DNA from: Argyresthia goedartella
Lineage: Eukaryota > Arthropoda > Insecta > Lepidoptera > Argyresthiidae
Reading direction: 5' to 3'
Assembly (NCBI GenBank): GCA_949825045.1
Contig: OX463806.1
Location: 43,858,208-43,922,207 of the forward strand
Length of the DNA stretch: 64,000 nt
Positions within the stretch are counted from its first letter, which is position 1; each line of letters starts with the position of its first letter. The notes under the pieces were generated by a model. That model saw only the letters and a list, made by a program, of their open reading frames with translations, was not told the origin of the DNA and made no database searches. Of this stretch, positions 54,680-64,000 are shown piece by piece. The position numbers were made by a program, and so were the translations under genes.

Positions 54680-55425
54680 GCTATAGTCCACGCCACCACT
54701 CATGTCCTGTCATGGAAAGTGGAACTAAATACACTAATCTCACTGGCAAGATGGCACCACTCCTATTACGCATGTGCAAACAGTTAAATGCTGCACACGG
54801 GAGGAGCACCCGCTTTAGGAGTCCTGGTAGAGTACTTCACCACAGTAGTACTAAGCTGCTTGACACTAGGCGCCTGGAAAAATGCGGTATAGCAACAATT
54901 TTGTACAAGAATAGAGATAAGAGCTTGCTACAAATCTATCGACCAATCAGCCTTCTATCCCATGGGTACATTCTGTTTTCTAAGGTCCTGTGCAATAGAT
55001 TGACCCGAGTGCTAGATGAATATCAGTCAGTGGGGCAGGCGGGCTTCCCAAGCGGATATGAGCAACTGATGGAGAGATGTAGGGAGTACAACCGGCCCTG
55101 AAGACTTACTGAGTACTCTATGGCGGGGGAAAAAAGCGTCAACATTAACGGCGCCAAACTTACGCACCCGACGTTCTCAGACAATCTAGTACTCGGAGCT
55201 GATGACGTCGGTAATCTCCAAAATATGCTTGATAACTACACAGGTCGTCAAGCAACTTGCAGGTCAGCCTTCGGATGAAGATGTCCAAAGCTAAAATTAT
55301 GATGAGGCACTCATCGGTACCGGTACCGATCTTACTGTTGGTAATAGTACAATAGAGGCGGTGAACAGTTATGTTTATCTAGGACCTTTTGACCGAAATA
55401 TTACATAGTGATTTTGCGACTATTG
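54680..55425 (+). pseudogene. RTE-like LINE reverse transcriptase relic
   Basis: One 145-codon frame (54664-55101) has QIYRPISLLSHGYILFSKVL, then CNRLTRVLDEYQSVGQAGF, matching RTE-type reverse transcriptases (NYRPISLLSHxYKLFxxxxxNRL... QAGFRKGY). After a TGA and frame changes come a shifted FADD equivalent near 55175-55210 (FSDNLVLGADDVGNLQ), LRMKMSKAKIMM, and the 'V.SYVYLG' block at 55360-55380. The middle of the reverse transcriptase is deleted. It is cut on the right by a family B SINE. Confidence 0.75.
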
Positions 55426-55442
55426 CGAGGAAATAAAATTAA

Positions 55443-55698
55443 TATAATAATAATAATAATAATAATAATACCTTGGACACTATTTACACACCATACTAGG
55501 ATTCACTGTATCTTGGGTACTAGACAACGATACACATAATTATATAGATAAATATTATACTTAGATAGATAAACAACCATGACTAGGGTACAAACATCTG
55601 TTCTCAACAAACAAATATTTGCCCCCACCGAGACTCGAACCCGGGACCCTTGGCTTGGTAGGCAGGGTCACCCACCACCGACTCGGCCATTCGGGTCG
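55443..55698 (-). repeat. SINE family B, full length
   Basis: (TAA)n tail at 55443-55470, body lacking a few bases near 55490, and tRNA-like head at 55620-55698. Confidence 0.9.
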
Positions 55699-55955
55699 CT
55701 AATTATACAGACAATTATTTTTAAATAAATTAGGTTTGGAACTCCGCCTGGCCGAGTCCGCCATCTTCCGCAATTGGCAGCACATGTGAAGCACGATTTT
55801 ATCGACGCGTCGGCATGATGAACACTTTTCCGACATGGAGCAGCATGACATGTGCGGCAGTAAGCCATACAGAACCATAACAAAAAGCCTACAATGTTCG
55901 TCCTGCCTGACTTGGTAATTGTTTTGCGGTTCCAATATAGATCATCTTTCGCCAC
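55699..55955 (-). other. Unassigned Cys-rich open block
   Basis: Two minus-strand frames are open. One reads MAYCRTCHAAPCRKSVHH, then CFTCAANCGRWR, with Cys spacing that might bind zinc; the other also has Cys pairs. It runs into the SINE, no family is recognised, and coding is unproven. Confidence 0.2.
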
Positions 55956-55959
55956 ATTT

Positions 55960-56636
55960 CCGAGCAGTAGAGTGAAAAAAAGTTTTTAGTGCATCAAAAG
56001 AGTACCATAAACGATAAGCACAACAATGAATCTGAGATTATAGCAATAAAATGACGCGATAGCATTTTTATACATACGACGTATAAATAGATACTACAGA
56101 TAGCAGTTACATTAAAGGTAAAAGTAGTTATCCGTGTCTTTTAATTACAGGTGCGCGATTCAAAGAGTCACTGCAACTCGACACGTGTTTCTCTTGAGTT
56201 TTCACTCATTATTATGATAAATCGTATAGTATGATAAAGTTAACGATAGTCCCATTGTCCCTGTACAATGGTAGTTGTGGTTTCTCTAGCATGGTAATGA
56301 ATTTGTGGCTAATTCACATCACATTGTCTTTGGTGGTTTCGTGGTCATTGTCGGCGCAGCCTGGGACTACAGAATTCAAATACTTGCAAACACTACGAGG
56401 GAATGTCTTGGATAATGTACACCATAGAGTAAATTAGGTATGTAGGGATGTACACCCCATAAGGCGTCCTTTTTACGATTCTCAAGACGCCTGGGTCCCG
56501 AGTACGTAGAAAAAAACATGACAATGACTATTGACACGTCATTAAACGTCTTACGTAGTAAATTGTATACTCTTTGATTAAACGATCGTAGAAATGTCAA
56601 AACAAAACGAAAAGACAACGATATTGTATCCGTAAT
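55960..56636. other. Upstream flank of the SDHB-like gene
   Basis: No conserved frame. Short open frames at 56231-56437 (+) and 56376-56618 (-) look like chance. Confidence 0.45.
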
Positions 56637-56715
56637 TTATAAATATTTAATTTAGGATTAGTTTATAGTTCATCAGCGCAATAAACACACATTGCAATAT
56701 AGATTTGTGCGCAGT
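56637..56715 (+). promoter_or_regulatory. Possible promoter and 5' leader of the SDHB-like gene
   Basis: A TATA-like 'tttataaatattt' at about 56636 lies 30-35 bp before 'ttcatcagc' (initiator-like, near 56670), which is about 45 bp before the ATG. The spacing is plausible, but the motifs are weak in AT-rich DNA. Confidence 0.3.
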
Positions 56716-57621
56716 ATGTACAAGCGCACAACATGCCATATTCTTCGGTCTATTTATAATCTGAGGCAGTATAGTAAGAAATGCCCCGCCGACTGCAAAC
56801 CGCAACCAGAACCCGATAAAAGCGAGCCCCCTCCCGAAGAGAAAACCTCGACAGTGGATACTCAGAAGGTCGTCAGGGTCTACAGGTACGCCGGCGCGAC
56901 GTCAGGGGAAAAACCGGAACTGCAGAGCTTTGACATCGACATGAGCAAGACAGGCACCATGGTGCTCGACATAATGATGAAGATAAAAGACATAGACCCG
57001 ACCTTCGTCTTCCGGCGATCCTGCCGCGAAGGCGTCTGCGGGTCCTGCGCCATCAACCTGCAAGGCTACAACTGCCTCGCTTGCGTCACCGCCATCCCAA
57101 CTAGCAAAACAATAACAATCTACCCCCTACCACACATGTACGTGATCAGAGACCTGGTCGTTGATATGACGCAATTCTTCAACCAGTACAACAGCATCCG
57201 ACCGTATTTGATCCGATGCGATACTCTGCCTGTTGCCCAGACGCAGTACGCGCAGTCTATTCAAGATAATCTGAAGATGATAGGTATGTATGAGTGCGTG
57301 TTGTGTGCGTGTTGCGCGACGGCCTGTCCGAGCTGGTGGTGGAACGGGAGAAGGTTCTATGGGCCGGCGACGCTGATGCACGCGTATCGCTGGGTGATCG
57401 ACACGAGGGACGGCGCAACCCAATGTCGACTCGAGGATCTAAGGGATGACTTCAGGGCTTTCCGTTGCCATTCTATAATGAACTGTACCGTCTCCTGCCC
57501 TAAGGGCCTACGGCCGGGGCAATCCATTGGGAAGCTGAAACGACTGATAGCCCAGCTGGATAGAACACCAGTACCTGAGATGGATCCGATGATGTTTTCT
57601 GGGGAAAAACTCAAGAAATAA
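56716..57621 (+). CDS. Succinate dehydrogenase iron-sulfur subunit-like protein, intronless
   Basis: A 301-residue protein from the ATG at 56716; the frame runs 8 codons further up, but only to a TTG. In complex II, SDHB carries electrons from the flavin subunit to ubiquinone on the matrix side of the inner mitochondrial membrane. Residues 1-22 are basic and hydroxylated and end LRQYS, like a mitochondrial presequence. A Pro/Glu-rich linker follows (about 24-48). The 2Fe-2S cysteines are C103, C108, C111 (CREGVCGSC) and C123. The 4Fe-4S and 3Fe-4S cysteines lie in CVLCACCATACP (194-205) and CHSIMNCTVSCPKG (251-264). The quinone-side PSYWWNG of usual SDHB is PSWWWNG here. Many other positions differ from canonical SDHB. 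With no introns and every cluster ligand kept, it looks like an old retrocopy kept under selection, perhaps with sex- or tissue-limited expression as for the testis SdhB-like gene of flies. Confidence 0.85.
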   Translation: MYKRTTCHILRSIYNLRQYSKKCPADCKPQPEPDKSEPPPEEKTSTVDTQKVVRVYRYAGATSGEKPELQSFDIDMSKTGTMVLDIMMKIKDIDPTFVFRRSCREGVCGSCAINLQGYNCLACVTAIPTSKTITIYPLPHMYVIRDLVVDMTQFFNQYNSIRPYLIRCDTLPVAQTQYAQSIQDNLKMIGMYECVLCACCATACPSWWWNGRRFYGPATLMHAYRWVIDTRDGATQCRLEDLRDDFRAFRCHSIMNCTVSCPKGLRPGQSIGKLKRLIAQLDRTPVPEMDPMMFSGEKLKK

Positions 57622-57802
57622 ATGGGATTAGAGAACGATCATTTTGAAGTTATGTAGCTGATTTTACTTATAGTATTTTTTACACAAGCGAAGTGTTTTA
57701 TTGCTGTTCAAGATTATAATTCAGCATACGCTGATTTTCGTCCTATATTAGAATAATTAAATACTGTATGTATTCATTGTTATTTATTAGGAATACTGTA
57801 GG

Positions 57803-57808
57803 AATAAA
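57803..57808 (+). terminator. Poly(A) signal of the SDHB-like gene
   Basis: AATAAA 182 bp after the stop. Another AATAAA overlaps the stop codon itself (57617-57622) and is less likely to serve. Confidence 0.5.
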
Positions 57809-57829
57809 TTCTAGCTTTGGTTTATTACA

Positions 57830-58475
57830 TTTCTGCTTCTTTTAATTTGGCTCATTTACTTTTACTCTTCATTATTATTTAACACTTAGCAATATCGTTT
57901 TCATTAAATCTAAAGGGAAGACATAACGCTGTTTACATTAGCAGCTTCCTAGTAATAAATTGTTCCGTTTCCTTTGATTCCATCAAAATACTAGGTACTT
58001 TACAAAACAATAGACGTTATTCATCGTTTGATTCATCGTTAAGTACCGATTTAAATCTCGGTTAAATTGGATAATTTATTGTTCAGAATCCGCCCTTGCT
58101 TTGATGCCATTAGGTGGAAAATGTTATGAACATTGAACAATGGACAAACTAGCGCTGATATTGTGTGACCTCGGGGTCACGCACTCATTCATGCAAGGCA
58201 ACTCTACCACAGATACTATAATATGGGCATTTTAGTATAGAATTTATTATAAATTTACTGAAATTCCCATATTATGCTGCATCTGTATTAGATAACACAG
58301 ATTCAGCAACAATGTATGTTCTGAAAAGCATGTTTTAAGTTTATGTAAGTATAATTTCGCCCACGAACGTATCCTGAAAATAATAATAAAGTTGAAAACG
58401 ATACGTACCAGGTATAAGGCATAGGAATAGGTAGATGTTGTAATTCAAATATAAATCAGGTATAACCCTTTCTTC
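57830..58475. other. No gene recognised
   Basis: AT-rich, no pattern. Confidence 0.5.
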
Positions 58476-58477
58476 TA

Positions 58478-58572
58478 CGTTGTCTTGGGTCTTAGAACTC
58501 GTCACGTCCTGGAGCTTAAGGTCTTAACAACAGCCATCCATTTCTGTCGGTCTTTAGTGGTCTTAACGACTC
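58478..58572 (-). pseudogene. LINE ORF2 terminal fragment
   Basis: The minus strand reads GVVKTTKDRQKWMAVVKTLS, a block common near the end of some LINE ORF2 proteins (VxxTxDRxKWRxxVK). It is very short. Confidence 0.45.
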
Positions 58573-59010
58573 CTAGTCATAGATAAAAATGTATACTTCT
58601 AGTCAGCAAATTCCTGTAACAGAGTGTTAACATTAACTTATTTAATACCACTCTGTAAAAAATACTAGGGGGGATGGTTTAGTCACAGGTCTCTTACGAG
58701 TTGATATATTTCTTGATTATTTAACAGCTTTCTTGCTAATTTAAGGCCTCATTATTTTGCAAGTTCTGTAATTAGTCCCTTTCGTTCATTCGCTGCGACA
58801 GTGTGATTTTTCTCTTAATCACATTTGCTTATTTTAACGGGCCTTTTGATCCATCTCGCATTTTGCTTTAGATATTTTAAACGAAAACAAATCCTAGAGA
58901 TTAATTTGTAGGTTTCTCGTCAGAGTTAAGTAGTGATATAGAATTTTCCCTGAAAACAAAACATCTACCTATCTATATCAGGATACCTTTATATCTCAGT
59001 AGCTGCAACG
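58573..59010. other. No gene recognised
   Basis: AT-rich, no pattern. Confidence 0.5.
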
Positions 59011-59012
59011 AT

Positions 59013-59108
59013 GAGTTGCTTCGTGGTCTAGTGGGTTTCTTGCTTGCTTCTCACGCAGGAGATGCAGGTTCCAATCCTGTGCTGAGATAATCCATTTATC
59101 TTAAGTAA
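59013..59108 (+). repeat. SINE family D, tRNA-like head
   Basis: Head 'gcttcgtggtctagtgggtt' with B box 'ggttccaatcc', and the start of the body 'atttatcttaagta'. Confidence 0.8.
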
Positions 59109-59109
59109 A

Positions 59110-60040
59110 AAATCTACTGGAAATAACCAGCACGGCGAGAGTGGACGCTGACGAAAACGGACTAATCTCGATATGTCGCGGAGTCAGGCAGGGGTGCTTC
59201 TGTCCTCGCTTCTATTTAATCTGTACTCAGAAACATTGGTAAAATAAGAGTGGGGACTTAAAATCAATGAGCAAATAATGAACTCCTTGACTTATAGCAT
59301 CAACACCTGAAGATCAGCAGAGGATAGTTGATAACGTCTATAATGCAGCCCCAAAAGCGGGGATATCAATTAATCTCGCCAAAACAAAGTTTATGGTAGT
59401 TTCTAGAAAAGAGACTCAACAAGAAAAGAGACTGGGACTCAACAATCTCGGTAGCAGGAACAACTTCGGAGAGAGTGACCTAGACAAATGGGTGACTTAA
59501 AAATGGGAGTCTGCATTTGAGATCAAGACCCGGATTTAAATTGCTCGTGCGTCCAAAATGAGAAAGGTGCTGTTTTGTAACAATGACTTCAATATACAAC
59601 TCCGGAGTATGCTGCAATGTTACATCTGGCCAGTAGTTATGTACGGGTGCGAAGGCTGGACCTTGACGGAGACAACCTGCAAAAAACTGGACGCATTTGA
59701 TGTGGTGTCTCCGGAGGATACCGAGGATGAGCTGGCTCCATAGAGTCACGAACAAGGGCATTCTGCGATGAGCTAATTGCTCCCGCGAAATCACCTTGAC
59801 CTTAAAGAAGAAGAAAACAATTTATGTGAGTCATGTTAGACACAATCGTACCGACTTCTTCAGCACATTGCAATAGGCAGAGGGAAAAACACTTGCTGGC
59901 AGAAGGAGGAGGTCATGGCTCCGCAACATCAGGGAATGGATGGGGGTGGCCGGCCAGCATGGAACAGCTCGTGCGCTTGGCGTAGAACAGAGAGGAGTAT
60001 GGAGAGCTCACCGCTGATCTTCAGTAGTGGAGAGCCACTA
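59110..60040 (+). pseudogene. Decayed LINE reverse transcriptase (C-terminal half)
   Basis: Broken + frames read GVRQGC near 59175, INLAKTKFMVVSRKE near 59370, MRKVLFCNNDFNIQLRSMLQ then CYIWPVVMYGCEGWTLTETT at 59558-59690, and KKLDAFD. Further on comes GRRRRSWLRNIREWMGV near 59905. The order (RQGC, KTKFM, CYxxxVxxYGxExWTL, KKLxAFE, GRRRxSWLxNxREW) is that of the second half of a LINE ORF2. Several stops and shifts, and the catalytic FADD block is lost. Confidence 0.75.
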
Positions 60041-60204
60041 CTAGAAGAAGTTAATTTTTGGATGTTCCGTGTTTCGGATGACACGTTAAGCTGGGGAAAT
60101 ATTAAACTGCACATCAAAAATACCGATTTGCACCAAAAAAGGATCAGCAAAAACACTTTTTATGTTTTAAATATTTTATCTGTATACAAGTTTATGTTTT
60201 AAGT

Positions 60205-60315
60205 ATTTTTTGTTGTTCTTGCATGTTCAACCTAACACGAAGGATAAGGGGGCTTCGCTTCGCTCACCCCCTCTACCCTTCACCTAAGCTACCGCAGCAT
60301 TTTGCCCTGATATAT
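60205..60315. repeat. MITE family E, central block
   Basis: Has 'caacctaacacgaaggat', a small GC-rich hairpin and 'cacctaagctaccgcagca', as in 29995-30090 and 35645-35740. Long arms are not seen. Confidence 0.6.
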
Positions 60316-60381
60316 GCGATTGTTGCGATATGTGCGATTAAATACTAACCGTTAAGCTGTAGGTCCAATGTTACTTATAAA

Positions 60382-60586
60382 TATAAACATTAACATTTAT
60401 ATACAGGCACATACATTGCTTCTGACTCCACACTAGGATACCCTGTGTCGTTGTAACCGTTGAGCGACATCACACACATATAAAAATCCTAGACCTGTTT
60501 TTTTTTTTAATATCCTCTGCCGGGGTTCGAACCCGGGACCTCTCGCATGGTAGGCGGAGCCACAGCCACAGCGCCACAGAGGTCGT
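60382..60586 (-). repeat. SINE family A, full length
   Basis: Body 'attgcttctgactccacact'. Head on the minus strand from 'gacgacctctgtggcgctgt' to B box 'gggttcgaacc'. Confidence 0.9.
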
Positions 60587-60654
60587 CTAGTACTCATATC
60601 CCTATAAAGGCCTGTGCCCCGCGTTGGTGGACATTCATGGGCTACATTTATTTT

Positions 60655-61140
60655 ATTGAACGAGCGAGCGAAGGGCTCCATTTCGACAAGATAGGAGGCC
60701 GATTTTGCTTTCGTCTGTCTCTATGTCTGTCAGTTCCGGTCTAGGGGCCACAGTTTTCAAGCGATCCTCCCAAGCACACGTGTTCCTTGAATTTTTTTTG
60801 TCGAGAGCTTTTCTCGATCATAAATTTTTTGTATGTTCTTTTTTTTTTCTGAAACCTATCGTGTGAGGTATCAATATAAAGGGCTTCATGAGCCAGTCCT
60901 AAAAATATACTACACGATTACCTTTCGGCCACCTGTTTTCTAAAGATCCAAGAAATCTCTCTCAAGAAAGATCAAAAGGACTCCTCGAAGTAGGAGTCGG
61001 ATTAGTAAAGAGGATCTATACAGACCATGAGAGTGAGTGAAATAGACTATGACTATTTTCGTGAAAAGTCAATAGATTGTATTTTAAATCGCAAAATGTG
61101 GTTTACAAAGTTATTGGTGCGGCTACTTTGCTACTTGATT
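60655..61140. repeat. Interspersed repeat family H, diverged
   Basis: Starts 'cgagcgagcgaagggctcc' and has 'ccacagttttcaagcgatcc'. Near the end is the shared core piece 'aagttattggtgcggctact'. Confidence 0.5.
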
Positions 61141-61221
61141 TTGATTGAATCTAAAATACTTACCTAAAAATGGGTTCACACTCCCCCCTCTTAGCGAGGT
61201 GTACTGCCCACAGGTTACTAG

Positions 61222-61325
61222 TTATTTTTGGGTGCGGCGATGGGCTAACCCACTGTCACCCATTTATGAGTATTTAATAACTGGCCAAACGTTGGCACAA
61301 CTGTGCCTCTGTCTGCAGAACCCGC
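61222..61325 (+). repeat. SINE family D, body fragment
   Basis: Reads 'tgcggcgatgggctaaccca' and 'ggcacaactgtgcctctg'. Confidence 0.7.
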
Positions 61326-61559
61326 ATGATGTTAGTTTTATTTTGTTTGTTTTAAGACCTAGATATCGTACGTATAAATCCTAACTGCCAAGACTGATCT
61401 AACATTCTATTTAAGATTGTTGCGCTCCTCTCTACAAATTAATCGGACACAATAACTTTCCATTCGAATTAAAACAAAATCAATGTCGCGTTTCTGGTAT
61501 GAGTTAAAAGAATTTAATAATCGCTAAATATGTCTATGGCTCGGATATTGAAGCTTAAA

Positions 61560-62023
61560 ATTGGACAAGTGCAGGTCGAACTCGCACACGAAGGGTTCCG
61601 TACTATCGTACAAGAAATCTTAACCACTACAAATAATATAACAAAAACAGAAAAAGATTAATATTATTTCCGAACGTGGATTCGAACCCAGAACCCTAAG
61701 ATTGCGAAACCGATATCAAATCACTTGCACCGCCACAACCATGTGACAATCCGCGAAATCTACGACATATTTGAATCATGAACTGGTTTGTTAAATCGCC
61801 GTTGGTGTGAAATCACGTCTCTTGAATGGGGAACCCCCTTTAATTTATAAAATCTCGTGTAACTCACTATATGTTGCTGTAGCGGCAATAGAAATTCATA
61901 ATATATTAAAAATTCAACTCTCTACCTATTTCGGTTCATCAGATAGAGGACGGACGGACAGACGGACAGCGGAGGCTTAGTAATAGGGTTCCGTTTGGCA
62001 CGCTTCGGATACGGGACCCTAAA
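61560..62023 (-). repeat. Family C, core type I with tRNA-like module
   Basis: Ends 'gacaagtgcaggtcgaact' and 'gatacgggaccctaaa'. The minus-strand core has 'tttcgcaatcttagggttct' and B box-like 'gggttcgaatcc', in the same place as in the copy at 39288-39740. Confidence 0.8.
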
Positions 62024-62650
62024 TAATAACACAAGTGACCGAACGCATCGATATTATAGACTGACTACGTACTACATGACGGATTGAAGTAGACATGTCG
62101 CTGGATGCAAAAACTTTACAGCGCCATAATGACGTCCCCAATTGAGGTGTCCAGTTAATTTGTTCATGTAGTAAATGGTTTTGATAATACTAAGGCTTAT
62201 CTAAGCGTTGCTAATCGCTTATCACCAGATCATAATTAAGTTTAGGTGGATGGACGTCAATCAAACACTTCCGTATATTAATCAAGTTTTTTGTATCTTC
62301 ACAATCATTCGTAATCATAATACATATCTAATTTGTTTGTAATTAACTGCTGCGTTCTGCGGGACTCGAAAAGATAATTAATAAAGAATACGTTACGCGG
62401 CTTACGAAACGGAAACCTTTTGAAAGGGTTTTTACTCTTAGGTTGGTGTTACGTGACTTTGAAAGAAAGAAGTTGAAATTATTCTTGAAAAAAGAAAGCC
62501 TTTTCAGCAACTGTGCAGAAAAGTAGATAAGGGATAGAAAAATTAAAATTTTCTGAAAATTTAGGAACTGTTCCTATAATACTTAATCCACAAGATGTTG
62601 CTGGATAATTCTGTTGCAACTCTCAACCTGTAATCATAATGAATAGTCAA
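62024..62650. other. No gene recognised
   Basis: AT-rich, no pattern. Confidence 0.5.
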
Positions 62651-62655
62651 GACAG

Positions 62656-62816
62656 GTAGGTATTTAAAAGATTGTAAGCATATGTGATGGTCTGCTGATT
62701 CGGGCTACAAACAAAACTAAGCTCGATAGAAAACGAATCTATGGGTAGTTTTGGCGCCTTAGGAATTTTGACTGACTCCCATACATTTGCTTGTTTACAA
62801 TCTTTTAAATACCTAC
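62656..62816. repeat. Perfect 22-bp inverted repeat with 117-nt spacer
   Basis: Arms 62656-62677 and 62795-62816 are exact complements. The open frames over this stretch on both strands follow from that symmetry. Confidence 0.9.
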
Positions 62817-62969
62817 TTGCCTGGTTTATAGAGCCTATAAACGACAAATTAAAGTTTGACGTTCTCTCGCTCGGGAAATGGCATGTAAGGGCACCCCGAC
62901 AGCGGCACTTAGAATGTCACCTTCAGCTAACTTTTAGAGGATTATGATTCCAATGGTAGTAATTATAAA

Positions 62970-63205
62970 TTAAAAATTTAAAACACCACACGAATGAAAC
63001 CTTACGGCAAAAATGTTGTTCACTCGTTTCCCTCTTAAGCTGATAACTTTCGAACCACAGAATCGATTTTAATGAAACCTGACTAAGCACTATTGTAGGA
63101 AGGTCTACTACCATTCGTTTGACGGCTAGGGTGCCACAGACACCCAAAATCATGACAGGCGCTTCAAACTTATAGCACCCCTCGGTTTTTTTCGGGGGTT
63201 AAAAA
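62970..63205. repeat. Interspersed repeat family F
   Basis: 'cttaagctgataactttcga', 'gattttaatgaaacct' and 'ggctagggtgccacag' match the copy at 30270-30505. Confidence 0.65.
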
Positions 63206-64000
63206 AGGCTCATCACCGATCTTGAGTTTAAGGACTAACTGCACCTTAACCAACGATTAAATAAATATCAAGTACATTCATGAAAATCCGGTACAGAATT
63301 GTAAAAAAATGGTGTCAAACAGATTTTGTGATATCTTCGAGAGACTTTTCTATCGAGAAAAAATAAATCACCGATAATATAAAGAAACAACTGCTTTATT
63401 ACTTACTCCTATTTTGTGTTACTTGAGGTTTACCAAAGGCTGTTTTCGCATACTGCATCGCCTTAAGTGTTCCTATATCAGAGCCTGTTATTCCAACTTC
63501 ATACTTCCTACTGCTCTTTATCTCAGCATTTGCGTATTGTATTTACTAACAAAAAACTGGTATCGTACTAAAGTTTAATAACTTCATTTCCTTCACAAAA
63601 TGCCCTTTCGGCATACTGCATCGCCTTAAGCGCCACTTTATTTCAGCGGGGCATTCCATGCCATCGGGCACAGGAACGGGGCGATGAGCTTACCTCCTAC
63701 ATTCTTCAATACAAGCAAAGCGATCGTAGACTTGATGTAAGAAAATGTCATTGAAGTGCAGAGCGGTTCGAAAAAAACTAAACTGGTTTTTAAAAGTGGT
63801 TTCTCACTAATATGGGACATTAAACTCTTTGGATCAAACCTTATGTTCATTATGTAATTATGAAGCGATCATTATGGTTTCTCTTGAGTACACTGGGTCG
63901 TATGCGCGTGCGATTGGCATTTGTGGGACAAACTTTGTATGACACCTACTTATATTTCATATCTCACTTAACCTGACGACCTTTTTAGTGTAGCGGTCTA
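63206..64000. other. No gene recognised
   Basis: The word 'gcatactgcatcgccttaag' occurs twice (63448 and 63612), a direct repeat with a 164-bp period. Nothing else stands out. Confidence 0.45.

Noticed and set aside
56692..56715. Start of the SDHB-like protein at 56692
   Set aside because: That codon is TTG. The first ATG in frame is at 56716 and still leaves a good mitochondrial presequence.
57127..57614. Minus-strand frames of 98 and 85 codons
   Set aside because: They are shadows of the SDHB-like coding sequence.

Overview
The window is AT-rich nuclear DNA from an animal, most likely a moth or butterfly (Lepidoptera). The evidence is spliced genes with GT-AG introns, no operons, a LINE whose ORF1 ends in the domain shared with baculovirus FP proteins, and a dense mix of LINE relics, tRNA-headed SINEs and MITEs of lepidopteran type. 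The species cannot be told from the sequence alone.

Three host coding units are supported. (1) A complete five-exon, + strand peroxiredoxin-6 (1-Cys peroxiredoxin) gene lies at 6407-17479. Its exons join in frame to a 222-residue protein, and its introns hold a Tc1-like transposon, a decayed LINE, a second LINE fragment and several small repeats. (2) A GC-rich, + strand first coding exon with a signal peptide lies at 19055-19230. It ends at a splice donor and the rest of the gene was not found. (3) An intact, intronless, divergent succinate dehydrogenase iron-sulfur subunit (SDHB-like) gene lies at 56716-57621.

Layout. 1-4955: a LINE with both ORFs open (ORF1 309 aa, ORF2 968 aa), a CA-rich microsatellite in its 3' UTR and a (TTA)n tail. 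5345-5836: LINE and Helitron-helicase relics. 6407-17479: Prx6. 18785-19230: CpG-rich first exon. 19.2-38 kb: gene-poor, with SINEs, MITEs, LINE tails and several near-perfect palindromes. 38551-39210: eleven 60-bp tandem repeats. 40272-40745: a minisatellite of about 79 bp per unit. 41-51 kb: a dense field of three interspersed families, including a nested insertion. 51-60 kb: LINE relics around the SDHB-like gene. 60-64 kb: SINEs and repeats with no gene recognised.

Repeat families are named here for convenience. A: tRNA-headed SINE with a body carrying 'cttctggccccacac'. B: tRNA-headed SINE ending in (TTA)n. C: element with ends 'gggttccgtaccc' and 'gactcgcacttgacc', occurring with two different cores. 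D: tRNA-headed SINE with 'gatgggctagcccc'. E: MITE with long inverted repeats. F and H: further interspersed families. No single new multi-gene system was found. The most unusual signals are the shared-module architecture of families C and H, a set of snap-back palindromes (three of them at or near the 5' ends of truncated retroelements), the 60-bp array, and the SDHB-like retrogene.
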